DNA of 64,000 nt from Buchnera aphidicola (Sitobion avenae) (lineage in GTDB: Bacteria > Pseudomonadota > Gammaproteobacteria > Enterobacterales > Enterobacteriaceae), in contig NZ_CP034855.1 in NCBI RefSeq assembly GCF_005082585.1, positions 558,001 through 622,000 on the forward strand. Direction: 5' to 3'. Both the position numbers and the translations under genes were made by a program. This document shows, one piece after another, positions 31,083 through 42,036 of the stretch (within the stretch, counting starts at the first letter, position 1; each line of letters opens with the position of its first letter). The notes beneath the pieces were generated by a model. The model did no database searches. It was not told where the DNA came from and worked only from the letters and a program-made list of their open reading frames with translations.

Positions 31083-31832
31083 TTATAACACTGACGCACA
31101 AAACCCTGGATTAATAAAAGAAGCGCGAGAAGATAGTGAATAATTTAAATTCTTGCCTGTCCATGTTTTTACTTGTCCACCAGCTGCAACAACAATAGCA
31201 TGACCAGCAGCAGTATCCCATATATGAGTATTTCCAAATCGTGGGTAAACTTGAGCAGTACCTTCAGCTATCAAGCAAAATTTTAATGAAGAACCTAATT
31301 TTTTTAATTTATAATGTTTTATTCCTTTTAAATAATTATCTAATTCTTCATCAACATGTGAACGACTAGTAATTAATAATGGAATTTCTGATTGATACAC
31401 TTTAATTGATTTCTTTAAACCTGAATGATTTTCTTTCCAAGCATTCTGATAAAATGAAGAATACAAAATATCAAAAAAAGGAGCATATACTACTCCTAGT
31501 ATAGGAACCCCATTTTTAATTAAACTAATATTTACTGTAAATTCACCATTTTTTTTTAAAAATTCTTTAGTTCCATCTAATGGATCAATCAACCAATAAT
31601 TCTCCCAGTGTTGACAACTTGTTAAGTTGCATGATTGCTCTTCAGAAATTATTGGAATATCAGGAGTAATTAAAATTAGCCCTTTTTTAATTATATCATT
31701 GACGGCACAATCAACATTAGTTACAGGAGTGTTGTCAGATTTATACGAAATATTTATAAGTTCCGGGGAATAATAAAACTTCATAATACAATTGCCGGCA
31801 CAACGTGCTAAATTACAAATTTTTTCTAACAT
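31083..31832 (-). CDS. cysQ: 3'(2'),5'-bisphosphate nucleotidase CysQ
   Basis: Hydrolyses PAP, the by-product of PAPS-dependent sulfate reduction and of acyl-carrier-protein 4'-phosphopantetheine transfer. 249 residues (E. coli 246). Inositol-monophosphatase-family metal motifs are in VTNVDCAVNDII, PIISEEQSC, WLIDPLDGTKEFLKKNGEF and HIWDTAAGHAIVVAAGG. A nine-A run (31549-31557 on the complementary strand) is tolerated without frameshift. It precedes dut and follows rplI, close to its E. coli position near rpsF-rplI. Confidence 0.95.
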   Translation of the reverse strand: MLEKICNLARCAGNCIMKFYYSPELINISYKSDNTPVTNVDCAVNDIIKKGLILITPDIPIISEEQSCNLTSCQHWENYWLIDPLDGTKEFLKKNGEFTVNISLIKNGVPILGVVYAPFFDILYSSFYQNAWKENHSGLKKSIKVYQSEIPLLITSRSHVDEELDNYLKGIKHYKLKKLGSSLKFCLIAEGTAQVYPRFGNTHIWDTAAGHAIVVAAGGQVKTWTGKNLNYSLSSRASFINPGFCASVL

Positions 31833-31882
31833 GTTACTTTATAATATTGTTTTAAATTGAATTTTAAAAAATTCTAATGAAA

Positions 31883-32335
31883 TTAATTTTTTGCAATGAT
31901 GTTAACTATAAAATCAATAGATACTTTTCTATGTGGTTGAAATACGACTATATGCTCACCGACTTGACGTAGCAAACCATTAGGTAATCGAATTTCTTTT
32001 TTATTAACTTTTACACCCAACAGCATTATTTCTTTAATGATATTTCTAATGCCTACTGAACCGAATATTTTACCTTCTTTTCCTACTTTAGATGAAATTT
32101 TTATAGAACTTAATTTTTTTATTTTTTCAGCTCTTGACTGCGCTATAAGAAATTTACTAATATTTTCTTTTTCTAATGCAATGCGTTGAGCTTCGAAAGA
32201 TTCAATGTTTTTTTTATTAGCTAAAATAGCTTTTCCTTTAGGAATTAAAAAATTTCTTGCATAACCAGATTTAACATTTATAATCGCACCTGAATCACCT
32301 AATTTATCAATTTTAGATAAAAGAATAACTTCCAT
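31883..32335 (-). CDS. rplI: 50S ribosomal protein L9
   Basis: Two-domain ribosomal protein bound to 23S rRNA at the base of L1. 150 residues (E. coli 149). The N-terminal domain MEVILLSKIDKLGDSGAIINVKSGYARNFLIPKG is well conserved, then a long connecting helix, then a drifted C-terminal domain (FGSVGIRNI...RLPNGLLRQVGEH). It is the last ribosomal gene of the rpsF-rpsR-rplI cluster, 43 bp behind rpsR. Confidence 0.96.
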   Translation of the reverse strand: MEVILLSKIDKLGDSGAIINVKSGYARNFLIPKGKAILANKKNIESFEAQRIALEKENISKFLIAQSRAEKIKKLSSIKISSKVGKEGKIFGSVGIRNIIKEIMLLGVKVNKKEIRLPNGLLRQVGEHIVVFQPHRKVSIDFIVNIIAKN

Positions 32336-32378
32336 AGTTTATTTTTCTCTTTTTATATAATATAATCATCAAATTATC

Positions 32379-32606
<228 letters not shown>

Positions 32607-32725
32607 TTATTTTTTCTCCAAAAATCATTATAAATGATACAAATTTTTTATATGATTTATTTATAAAATAAATTATGACTATAGGTATATTAGTATTTTT
32701 GAAAACGATTTTTAATGAACTAAAA

Positions 32726-33067
32726 CTATTTTTTTTCTTTCTTATCATCTTTTAATTTAAAAATAGGCGAGGGCTCTATTACTGCTTTTTTCATAGACAT
32801 AATCATGTTACGAAGAATTATATTATTAAAACGAAATTCTGTTTCTAGAAGAGTGATAGTTTTAGAAAAAACTTCTATATTCATTAAGATATAATGTGCT
32901 TTATGTAGCTTATTAATTGAATAAGACAGTTGACGTCTGCCCCAATCTTCTAAACGATGTATAACACCATCACTATCATTAATAATTTTTTTATATTTTT
33001 CAATTAGTAATGGTACTTTATCACTTTGATCAGGATGAACCATAAATATTATTTCATAATGACGCAT
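32726..33067 (-). CDS. rpsF: 30S ribosomal protein S6
   Basis: Ferredoxin-fold ribosomal protein, partner of S18. 113 residues (E. coli 131-135); the shortening is mainly in the Glu-rich C-terminal tail, here replaced by [10 protein letters not shown], so RimK glutamylation of the usual Glu tail is unlikely. It starts [19 protein letters not shown], with [22 protein letters not shown] the RNA/S18-binding core. AGGAG lies 8 nt upstream. First gene of the rpsF-rpsR-rplI cluster. Confidence 0.96.
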   Translation of the reverse strand: MRHYEIIFMVHPDQSDKVPLLIEKYKKIINDSDGVIHRLEDWGRRQLSYSINKLHKAHYILMNIEVFSKTITLLETEFRFNNIILRNMIMSMKKAVIEPSPIFKLKDDKKEKK

Positions 33068-33238
33068 TAAAATGCTCCTTTTGGTTTATTTAGCTTTCTT
33101 ATCGAATAAATATGTTATAAATATTTATTAAGGAAGCAAGGAACTTTTTTTAGAATATTTAACATATCTAAAATAATTATTTTATTTTATTTTTTTAAAA
33201 AAATCAATACTATTTCATGGTTTTAAAGATAAAGATCA

Positions 33239-35434
33239 TCAGGTTTTATATAAAGACAATTCTATTTTTCTTTCATTAAGGTTAACAGAAATTACTTTAA
33301 CTTGCAACGAATCACCAAGACAATAAGTATTTCTTCTAGATTTACCAATAAGTTTAAGTCCTAAAGAATCAAAATAATAATAATCATCATTTAAAGAAGC
33401 TATATGAACTAATCCATCAATAAAAAAATGATTTAGACGCACAAAAAAACCAAATGAAGTTACATTAGAAATCACACCATTTAATATAGCACCGATTTTT
33501 TTATGCATAAAATCACATTTTAGCCAATCAACTACATCTCTACTCGCTTCATCTGCACGTCTTTCAGTTATAGAACAATGCAACCCTATTTTTTTCATTT
33601 CATTGATACTATATAAAAAAGAATTAGAATAATTACAATTATTTATAGATATATCCTTATTTTTTAATAATAAATGTTTAATAACTCTATGTAATATAAG
33701 ATCGGGATATCGTCTAATGGGTGAAGTGAAATGAACATAACTAGATAAAGATAAACCAAAATGACCACGATTATCTGGAGAATATACTGCTTGCTTCATA
33801 GAGCGTAATAATATTGTTTGAATCATTTCATATTCGGGACGATTCGAAACACTTCTCAACAAATTTGAATAATGAGTGGATTCTGGAACATCACCTCCCA
33901 ATAATGTCAGTCCTAGTTCATTTAAAAATAAACGAAAACTAATAACATTATCTTTTTTAGGACGATCATGATTACGAAATAAAACAGGATGCTTATGTTT
34001 TTCAACAAAACGAGATGAAGCTATATTAGCTAATATCATACATGATTCAATAAATTTATGTGCATCATTTCGAGTATTTTGATAAATACTTTTAATTCGA
34101 GAATCAGAATCTAAAATAAATCTAGGTTCTATATTTTCAAAATAAATACCTTTTTTAGAAATACTATCTTTATTTAAGATTTTCTGTAAATATGATAAAT
34201 TCTTAATATCCTTTAAAAAATTTTTATATTTAGAACATAATAGAACGTCTCCATTCCACATTCTAAAAATCTCATCATAAGTAAAGCGCCCATGAGAACA
34301 TATAATTCCTTCATAATGTTTATAACTAATTAATTCTCCTTTATTTGATAAACTCATTTCGCATATCAAACATAAACGTTCTACATGAGGATTTAAAGAA
34401 CATAAATCTGTTGAAATTTTTTCTGGCAGCATAGGTATAACTAAAGATGGAAAATATATAGATGTACCTCTTTCTAATGCTTCTTTATCTAAAGGAGTAT
34501 CAGGTTGAATATAGAAGCTTACATCAGCAATAGCTACCCATAAGTTCCAACCTTCTTCTGGCGAATTAATTTGTCTTTTACAAAATACAGCATCATCAAA
34601 ATCACGAGCATCCTCATCATCAATTGTAAAAAAAGGAAGATGTCTCAAATCTACACGATTTTTTAAATCAGATTGATTTATTTTATTGCCAATTGTATAT
34701 AATTGTTTTTTGATTTCTTCTGACCATAAAGAAGGAATAGAATGTGTACGCAGCGCCATTTCTATAGCTAAATTTGTATTCATTTCTTTTCCTAGAACTT
34801 CTACTATCAATCCTTGTATTTTGACATTTCTAATAGGATGCTGCTTTAATTTTACCACTACAACAGATCCTGTAGAAATATCTTCTTTAATAGCTGAGCA
34901 GATAAAAATCTTAAAACTAAAACGAGTATCATTTGGAATTACAAAGTTCATTCTACTATCAATATAATATCTACCAACAATTAATACATTATTAGGCTGT
35001 AATAGTTTTAAAAACCTTGCTGAACTTCTTCTCTTTCCATGATTATTAACAATATGAGCAAGAATAATATCACCATGAATACAAGATTTCATTTGTTCTG
35101 ATGAAAGCCACAGATCATCTTTTAATGTTTCTGTTCTAAGAAAACCATAACCATCTCTATGACCTATAACTTTTCCTTTAATTACTTTTAGACTTTCAGG
35201 AGCAATATAACAATGATTTTTAGTATATATAACTTGGCCATCTCGTTCCATGGCTCTCAATCTTCGACGTAACGCTTTTTTTTCTTCTTGATTATTAATA
35301 CCAAATTTTTTTTCTAAATTTTTCTGACTTATTAGATCTTGACATTTTTGAAGCCACGAGGAAATATATTCCCGACTAGGAATCGGGTTTTTATATTTAC
35401 TAGCTTCTCTTTTTTGGTAGGGATCTACTACCAT
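33239..35434 (-). CDS. rnr: Ribonuclease R
   Basis: Processive 3'-5' exoribonuclease of the RNB family that degrades structured RNA and takes part in rRNA quality control. 731 residues against 813 in E. coli. It starts MVVDPYQKREASKYKNPIPSRE; a helix-turn-helix-like N-terminus (about 20-75), cold-shock domains, the RNB catalytic core with TIDDEDARDFDDAVF and FTSPIRRYPDLILHR, and the S1 domain (GVISNVTSFGFFVRL) are all present. The protein ends right after S1 (ERKIELSLYKT), so the Lys-rich basic C-terminal tail is missing. nsrR and rlmB, its E. coli neighbours, are absent. Confidence 0.96.
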   Translation of the reverse strand: MVVDPYQKREASKYKNPIPSREYISSWLQKCQDLISQKNLEKKFGINNQEEKKALRRRLRAMERDGQVIYTKNHCYIAPESLKVIKGKVIGHRDGYGFLRTETLKDDLWLSSEQMKSCIHGDIILAHIVNNHGKRRSSARFLKLLQPNNVLIVGRYYIDSRMNFVIPNDTRFSFKIFICSAIKEDISTGSVVVVKLKQHPIRNVKIQGLIVEVLGKEMNTNLAIEMALRTHSIPSLWSEEIKKQLYTIGNKINQSDLKNRVDLRHLPFFTIDDEDARDFDDAVFCKRQINSPEEGWNLWVAIADVSFYIQPDTPLDKEALERGTSIYFPSLVIPMLPEKISTDLCSLNPHVERLCLICEMSLSNKGELISYKHYEGIICSHGRFTYDEIFRMWNGDVLLCSKYKNFLKDIKNLSYLQKILNKDSISKKGIYFENIEPRFILDSDSRIKSIYQNTRNDAHKFIESCMILANIASSRFVEKHKHPVLFRNHDRPKKDNVISFRLFLNELGLTLLGGDVPESTHYSNLLRSVSNRPEYEMIQTILLRSMKQAVYSPDNRGHFGLSLSSYVHFTSPIRRYPDLILHRVIKHLLLKNKDISINNCNYSNSFLYSINEMKKIGLHCSITERRADEASRDVVDWLKCDFMHKKIGAILNGVISNVTSFGFFVRLNHFFIDGLVHIASLNDDYYYFDSLGLKLIGKSRRNTYCLGDSLQVKVISVNLNERKIELSLYKT

Positions 35435-35566
35435 ATTTACTTCTCCAAATATATTATTTTATAGTGAAATTATATGTTAATAAATTTTAATCTCATTTTT
35501 TATTTAATTCATTATAATTTGTTTGAAAAAAATATATTTAATTTTTTAAATCAAAAATAATTAGTT

Positions 35567-36865
<1,299 letters not shown>

Positions 36866-36911
36866 TTATAATGCCTATTTGTATTAAATATTTTAACTCT
36901 TACATTTAAAA

Positions 36912-37850
36912 TTATCGATTTTCAATATGAATCATTTTATTTATATAGTGAAAAAAGTCGCTATCTGAATCAATTAACATGATATTTCCATTATTTTTAA
37001 AACTATTTTCATATGCACGTAAACTACGAATAAAAAAATAAAAATCTGGTTCCTTGCTAAAATGTTCTGAAAATAATTTTGTTACTTCAGCTTCTCCTTG
37101 ACCTTTAATTATTAAAGCCTGTTTTTGTGCTTCAGCTAATATCATGGATACTTTATAATCCGCTGCCGCACGTAGTTTTTCAGCTTTTTCTTGTCCTTGA
37201 GAACGTTGGCTTCTTGCTACGGATTCTCTTTCTGCTCTCATGCGATTATATATAGCATCAGAGACTTCGATAGGTAAATTAATTTGTTTAATACGAACAT
37301 CTACTACTTGAATTCCTAACGCATTCATGCTATTTACATTAATCAAAGAAGTTTTTTCTAAATTAATACTTCCTTCATTTAATGCGTTTAAAACATCAGT
37401 TGTTAATCTTCCTCGTGAATCAGTAACAATTTCTTTAACATTAAGACAGCCGATCTCAGATCGCAATCGATCACTAAATTTTCTTTTCAATAGTACTTCG
37501 GCTTGTAAAATATCACCTCCTCCAGTTGCGAGGTAATAACGACTAAAATCATTAATACGCCATTTTATATAAGAGTCGACAATTAGATCTTTTTTTTCTT
37601 TTGTAACAAAACGATCTGCTTGATTGTCCATAGTATGAATTCGACTATCTAACATTTTAACTGTTTCTAAAAATGGCAATTTAAAATGCAACCCAGGATA
37701 GTATACTACTGTTTTTTGTTCATTATTACGCAAAACTTTTCCGAACTGCAAAACAATACCACACTCCCCTTCTTTCACAATAAAAAAAGAAGAAGATAGT
37801 AAAAGAAGCATCATACTTGACAGGAAAATAAAGATTTTACTCATATTCAT
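36912..37850 (-). CDS. hflC: FtsH regulator HflC
   Basis: Inner-membrane SPFH/band-7 protein that forms a large periplasmic cage with HflK around the FtsH protease. 312 residues (E. coli 334). One N-terminal membrane segment (IFIFLSSMMLLLLSSSFFIV) precedes KEGECGIVLQFGKVLR. The conserved MDNQADRFVTKEKKDLIVDSY and INLPIEVSDAIYNRMRAERE are intact; about 22 residues are missing from the insert after DALNEGS. The ATG overlaps the hflK stop as ATGA, which suggests coupled translation and matched amounts. Confidence 0.96.
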   Translation of the reverse strand: MNMSKIFIFLSSMMLLLLSSSFFIVKEGECGIVLQFGKVLRNNEQKTVVYYPGLHFKLPFLETVKMLDSRIHTMDNQADRFVTKEKKDLIVDSYIKWRINDFSRYYLATGGGDILQAEVLLKRKFSDRLRSEIGCLNVKEIVTDSRGRLTTDVLNALNEGSINLEKTSLINVNSMNALGIQVVDVRIKQINLPIEVSDAIYNRMRAERESVARSQRSQGQEKAEKLRAAADYKVSMILAEAQKQALIIKGQGEAEVTKLFSEHFSKEPDFYFFIRSLRAYENSFKNNGNIMLIDSDSDFFHYINKMIHIENR

Positions 37851-39070
37851 TCTCTCTCTATATTTTTCAGATTACTTCGAATAGAATCAATATGACGTTG
37901 TTCTAAAACATTATTAGGAAATAACGAAGAAAAATGATTATTTTTTCTTTTCTTTTTATTAAACAAAGAACCCTTTTTGTCAAAATTATTAATTTTATTT
38001 TTAAAACTTTTATGCAATGATTTTATATTAGAAAAAAAGTTATCTAAAGATAAAAAAAATATTGAATTATTGTTCTTATTAATAAATATTTTTTTATTTT
38101 TGCTTAACAATCTTTCCATAGATTCTATATAAAGACGCTTTAAAGTTATTGTTTTAGCCATTCTATATTCAGGTACAATTTTAGAAAAACGAGCCACTTC
38201 TCCTTGAGCTTCTAAAGTAATACGTGAAGAATATGCTCGTGCTTCTTCTAAAATTCTTTGAGCTTTACCATTTGCTTTAGGCTGAACTTCATTTGAATAA
38301 GCCTCAGCTTCACGGACGTATTGTTCACGATTTTCACGTGCCGCAATTGCATCATCAAAAGCAGCTTTTACTTCTTCAGGAGGTCGAGCTTTTTGAAAAT
38401 TAACATCTAATATTGTGATTCCCATTTTATATGGTTTGATTATGTCTTCAATTTCTTTTTGAGTATCACTTCGTACTAAAGTACGTCCTTCTGTCAACAC
38501 TCGATCCATAGTCGAATGTCCTATAACACCTCTCAATGCACTATCTGTTGCTTGACGTAAACTATCATCTGGATAAGAAACAGAAAAAAGATAATCGGCT
38601 GGATTAGTTATTTTATATTGTACATTCATCTCTACACGTACTACATTTTCATCTGAAGTCAACATTATACCTGAAGTAGCCAACTCACGTACCGTTTCAA
38701 CATTTACAGCTTTAACTTCGTTAAAAAAAACAGGTCTCCAATTTAATCCTGGTTCGACTAAATGACTAAATCTACCAAAACTAGTAATTACACCGCGTTC
38801 AGCTTCTTTAATAGTATAAAAACCACTGATACACCAAATAAAAAAACTTATCAATATTATTATTGAAAAAGGATGAATTATTTTTTTTGATGAGTATGAA
38901 GAATTAGTGTTTTTAGTAATAGTATTTTTAATACTATATAAAAAATTTTTTATATCTGATACGGTAGTTTTTTTTTCATATTTATTATCTGAACAGTTTT
39001 TGCTATTACCGTTCTTATTCCCCCATGGATCAAATTCAGGTTCATTATTATTTGGTTTATTCCAAACCAT
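37847..39070 (-). CDS. hflK: FtsH regulator HflK
   Basis: Partner of HflC in the FtsH-HflKC complex. The start at 39070 (MVWNKPNNNEPEFDPWGN) is preferred over an in-frame ATG four codons upstream because GAGG sits 6 nt before it and the E. coli protein begins MAWNQPGNN. The product is 407 residues (E. coli 419). The cytosolic N-terminus is Asn/Lys-rich, one membrane segment lies at about 70-92 (IIILISFFIWCISGFYTI), and the SPFH domain contains GRFSHLVEPGLNWRP and RPPEEVKAAFDDAIAARE. Upstream, hfq and hflX are missing between it and miaA. Confidence 0.96.
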   Translation of the reverse strand: MVWNKPNNNEPEFDPWGNKNGNSKNCSDNKYEKKTTVSDIKNFLYSIKNTITKNTNSSYSSKKIIHPFSIIILISFFIWCISGFYTIKEAERGVITSFGRFSHLVEPGLNWRPVFFNEVKAVNVETVRELATSGIMLTSDENVVRVEMNVQYKITNPADYLFSVSYPDDSLRQATDSALRGVIGHSTMDRVLTEGRTLVRSDTQKEIEDIIKPYKMGITILDVNFQKARPPEEVKAAFDDAIAARENREQYVREAEAYSNEVQPKANGKAQRILEEARAYSSRITLEAQGEVARFSKIVPEYRMAKTITLKRLYIESMERLLSKNKKIFINKNNNSIFFLSLDNFFSNIKSLHKSFKNKINNFDKKGSLFNKKKRKNNHFSSLFPNNVLEQRHIDSIRSNLKNIERE

Positions 39071-39234
39071 CTTATGCCTCATTTGTTAATTTTACTACTA
39101 AAATAAACTTTGAAAAATAATTTAAGAAATTATATTTTTTTATAGATGATAAGATCTAAAAAAAGTTATTATTAAAATAATATACCTTATATTCTATTGG
39201 AATAAAAATGCGTTTTTTATAAAAATTTTTCTAA

Positions 39235-40185
39235 TCATGTAGAAAATTTATTGTTTTTTTGAAGGACATCTAATATTTTTTGAACCAAAATATTGAAATT
39301 AGAATCATATAATATTTTATTAAGATTATTCCATTTTTTTAACCAGGTTAATTGATGTTTAGCAAGTTTTCTTGTGGCATATATTATTTTTTTAAACATT
39401 TCTGCATAACTATTTTTATATTCAAGATATTCCCAGATTTGACGATATCCTATACATCGAATAGATGGCAAATTTATATGCAAATCTCCTCTCAAAAAGA
39501 GAATTTCTACCTCTTTTTGAAAACCCAAAATCAACATTTTTTTTACACGAAGTTCAATTTTATTGTTTAACCATTCTTTGTTTGGAGGCATAATGGCAAA
39601 TTGAAAAATATTATATGATAATTCATAGTTATTTTTTTCTTTTAGTTCTGTTAAGTTTTTTCCAGAAATATAAAAAACTTCTAGAGCTCTTAATAATCTT
39701 TGAAAATCATTTCTATGAATTCTGCTAGCAGAAACAGGATCTATTAATTCTAATCTTTTATGTAAAAAATTTTTCTTATTGCTTGTTTGTAATAAATATT
39801 CACGAACTTTGATATTAGATGGTGGCAAAATAGATAATCCATGTAGTAATGTATGATAATAAAACATTGTTCCACCAACAAGACAAGGTATCTTTCCTAA
39901 TTTAATAACGTCATCAATGGCTTTTAACGCATCTTTTTGAAACTCTGCAGCTGAATAACTTTCAATTGGATCTTTTATACTTAATAAACGATGAGGGTGA
40001 TTAGACAAATCAGAAGAACTTGGTTTATCTGTTCCAATATCCATTCCACGGTAAATTAATGCAGAATCTACACTAATTAATTCTATTGGCAAAAATTTTC
40101 TCATATAAATAGCAAGTCGACTCTTTCCACATCCTGTAGGCCCCATTAAAAAAATAACAAAAGGTTTATTTTTTATAAAATTCAT
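39235..40185 (-). CDS. miaA: tRNA dimethylallyltransferase
   Basis: Adds the dimethylallyl group to A37 of tRNAs reading U-starting codons. The start at 40185 (MNFIKNKPFVIFLMGPTG) gives 316 residues, the E. coli length; a GTG five codons upstream is possible but less likely. Its ATG overlaps the mutL stop as ATGA, giving translational coupling as in the E. coli mutL-miaA superoperon. Seen: P-loop LMGPTGCGKS, SVDSALIYRGMDIGTDKP, LVGGTMFYYHTLLHGL and RCIGYRQIWEYL. hfq should follow and does not. Confidence 0.96.
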   Translation of the reverse strand: MNFIKNKPFVIFLMGPTGCGKSRLAIYMRKFLPIELISVDSALIYRGMDIGTDKPSSSDLSNHPHRLLSIKDPIESYSAAEFQKDALKAIDDVIKLGKIPCLVGGTMFYYHTLLHGLSILPPSNIKVREYLLQTSNKKNFLHKRLELIDPVSASRIHRNDFQRLLRALEVFYISGKNLTELKEKNNYELSYNIFQFAIMPPNKEWLNNKIELRVKKMLILGFQKEVEILFLRGDLHINLPSIRCIGYRQIWEYLEYKNSYAEMFKKIIYATRKLAKHQLTWLKKWNNLNKILYDSNFNILVQKILDVLQKNNKFST

Positions 40186-41936
40186 ATTTTTAAGATACAC
40201 AAAGCTTTATTAATATTTATTTTTTGTAGTAATTTTGGCGGAGGATTTTTTAGTAATAAAGGACAATAATATTCCATTTCCAAAAGTACTTTAATACCAT
40301 TAGTACGAGTCCAATCTTTTAGTTCTATAAAAACATTAATATAAAACCAATCTACTATTTGTGAAATTAAAACTGGTTTTTTAAGAAATAAAAATTTAAA
40401 AAAATCTGATACAACTACATTAGTATTGCATTTTTTTAAAAAGATAGGAATAGAACATAAAATAACATAGTTTTTTTTAAAAATTAAACGAAATCCAAAT
40501 TTTAATAAAGTTTCTTTAATATGGAATAAAATTCCATATTCTTGAGGTGTAGTATTAATTTTAATATTACTTGAAAAATACTCATATATTATTTTTTTTT
40601 CAATATTATCTTTCAACTTTTGTCTTCTAACCATTCCTTTAGCTAAAGGAAAAGAAATCAATAAAAAATTTTTACGATGATGAATTAATCCATAATATTC
40701 ACGTGTAATTGTTAATAATTTTCCAATAGAACATTGGTATTTTTCTAGAAAAATATCGAAAGCAAGATCATTACATATTTTTTTTATATTTATATTTTTA
40801 AAATATTTTTTTTTGAAAAAAAATAAAGATATTAATGTTAAAAAAATAGAATCTAAAGGATTAGAATGAATTTTTTTTTCATCATGTAAATTAATTCTTG
40901 GATTAGATAAAGAATCCTTTGATAAATATTTTTTTTCTATTTTTTTTAAATTATAAAAAACAGTTTCATAAATAAATTTATAAATTACATTGGGTTTATG
41001 AAATTTAATTTCATTTTTAGTCGGATGAATGTTGAAATCAATATTATCAGGTGAAATTTCTAAATACAAAATAAATGATATATTTGTTTTTCCTATTGTT
41101 TCATGATAAGCAGAACGAACAGCTTTAAGAAAAATATTATTATAAATACATCGATTATTAACATAACAATATTGAATATTTTTTAATTCTTTGCATGCAT
41201 ATGGATGTGATATCCATCCAAATAAAATCATATTGTACTTATTTTTTTCTTTTACTTCCAGAAATTGATTAGCATCAGATATATTGAATATATCTTGTAA
41301 TCTATGAATTTTATTATTTTTATTATTCACAGAATTATATTTAATAATTAATTTCTTGTTATGTTCAAGAGAAAAATTTACATAAAAATAGGATAAAGCT
41401 ATTTTTCGAACTACTTCACAAATTTTTAAAAATTCTAGTTTTTTATTTTTTAAAAATTTAAGACGAACTGGCATATTATAAAATAAATTTTCTATTATAA
41501 TAGTAGTACCTTGAGGATGTGCTATCGGTTGCAAAGGGATATAATTATTAGAAAATCCTTCTAAATATATCTTCCAAGCACAATCATTAAATTGAGTACA
41601 AGAAATCAAAGTTAATCTTGAAACAGCTCTAATACTAGCTAAAGCTTCGCCACGAAATCCGAAAGTAGTAAGTACATCTAAATCTGATAATGAAGTAATT
41701 TTACTTGTGGCATGATGGCACACTGCAAGTAATAAATCTTTTTTATTAATACCGCAACCGTCATCTTTTAAGATAATAGATTGAAACCCGCTTTTTTCGA
41801 TGAAAATATTAATATTTTTTGATCCGGCATCTATACTATTCTCTATAATCTCTTTAACAACTGAAGCTGGACGTTCAATAATTTCTCCAGCAGAAATTTG
41901 ACTTGATAAATCTTTTGGCAATACACGAATAGACAT
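40182..41936 (-). CDS. mutL: DNA mismatch repair protein MutL
   Basis: GHKL ATPase that couples MutS mismatch recognition to strand incision. 584 residues (E. coli 615). The N-terminal ATPase motifs are intact: VVKEIIENSIDAGSKNI, LKDDGCGINKKDL and TTFGFRGEALASIRAVS; IHPTKNEIKFHKP ends the domain. The linker and the C-terminal dimerisation part are strongly Lys/Ile/Phe-rich and drifted, but the frame is open. miaA is translationally coupled behind it. amiB, which precedes mutL in E. coli, is about 6 kb away here. Confidence 0.95.
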   Translation of the reverse strand: MSIRVLPKDLSSQISAGEIIERPASVVKEIIENSIDAGSKNINIFIEKSGFQSIILKDDGCGINKKDLLLAVCHHATSKITSLSDLDVLTTFGFRGEALASIRAVSRLTLISCTQFNDCAWKIYLEGFSNNYIPLQPIAHPQGTTIIIENLFYNMPVRLKFLKNKKLEFLKICEVVRKIALSYFYVNFSLEHNKKLIIKYNSVNNKNNKIHRLQDIFNISDANQFLEVKEKNKYNMILFGWISHPYACKELKNIQYCYVNNRCIYNNIFLKAVRSAYHETIGKTNISFILYLEISPDNIDFNIHPTKNEIKFHKPNVIYKFIYETVFYNLKKIEKKYLSKDSLSNPRINLHDEKKIHSNPLDSIFLTLISLFFFKKKYFKNINIKKICNDLAFDIFLEKYQCSIGKLLTITREYYGLIHHRKNFLLISFPLAKGMVRRQKLKDNIEKKIIYEYFSSNIKINTTPQEYGILFHIKETLLKFGFRLIFKKNYVILCSIPIFLKKCNTNVVVSDFFKFLFLKKPVLISQIVDWFYINVFIELKDWTRTNGIKVLLEMEYYCPLLLKNPPPKLLQKININKALCILKI

Positions 41937-42036
41937 TACCTTATTCTCTAAATTTATATAAAATACTATTTATAAAAATTAAAATAATATCATATTAAAT
42001 TCCTATAATTAAAAACAGTTTTACTGTCTACACAAT

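Noticed and set aside
34686..34967. Plus-strand frame inside rnr
   Set aside because: Mirror of conserved RNase R cold-shock-domain codons.
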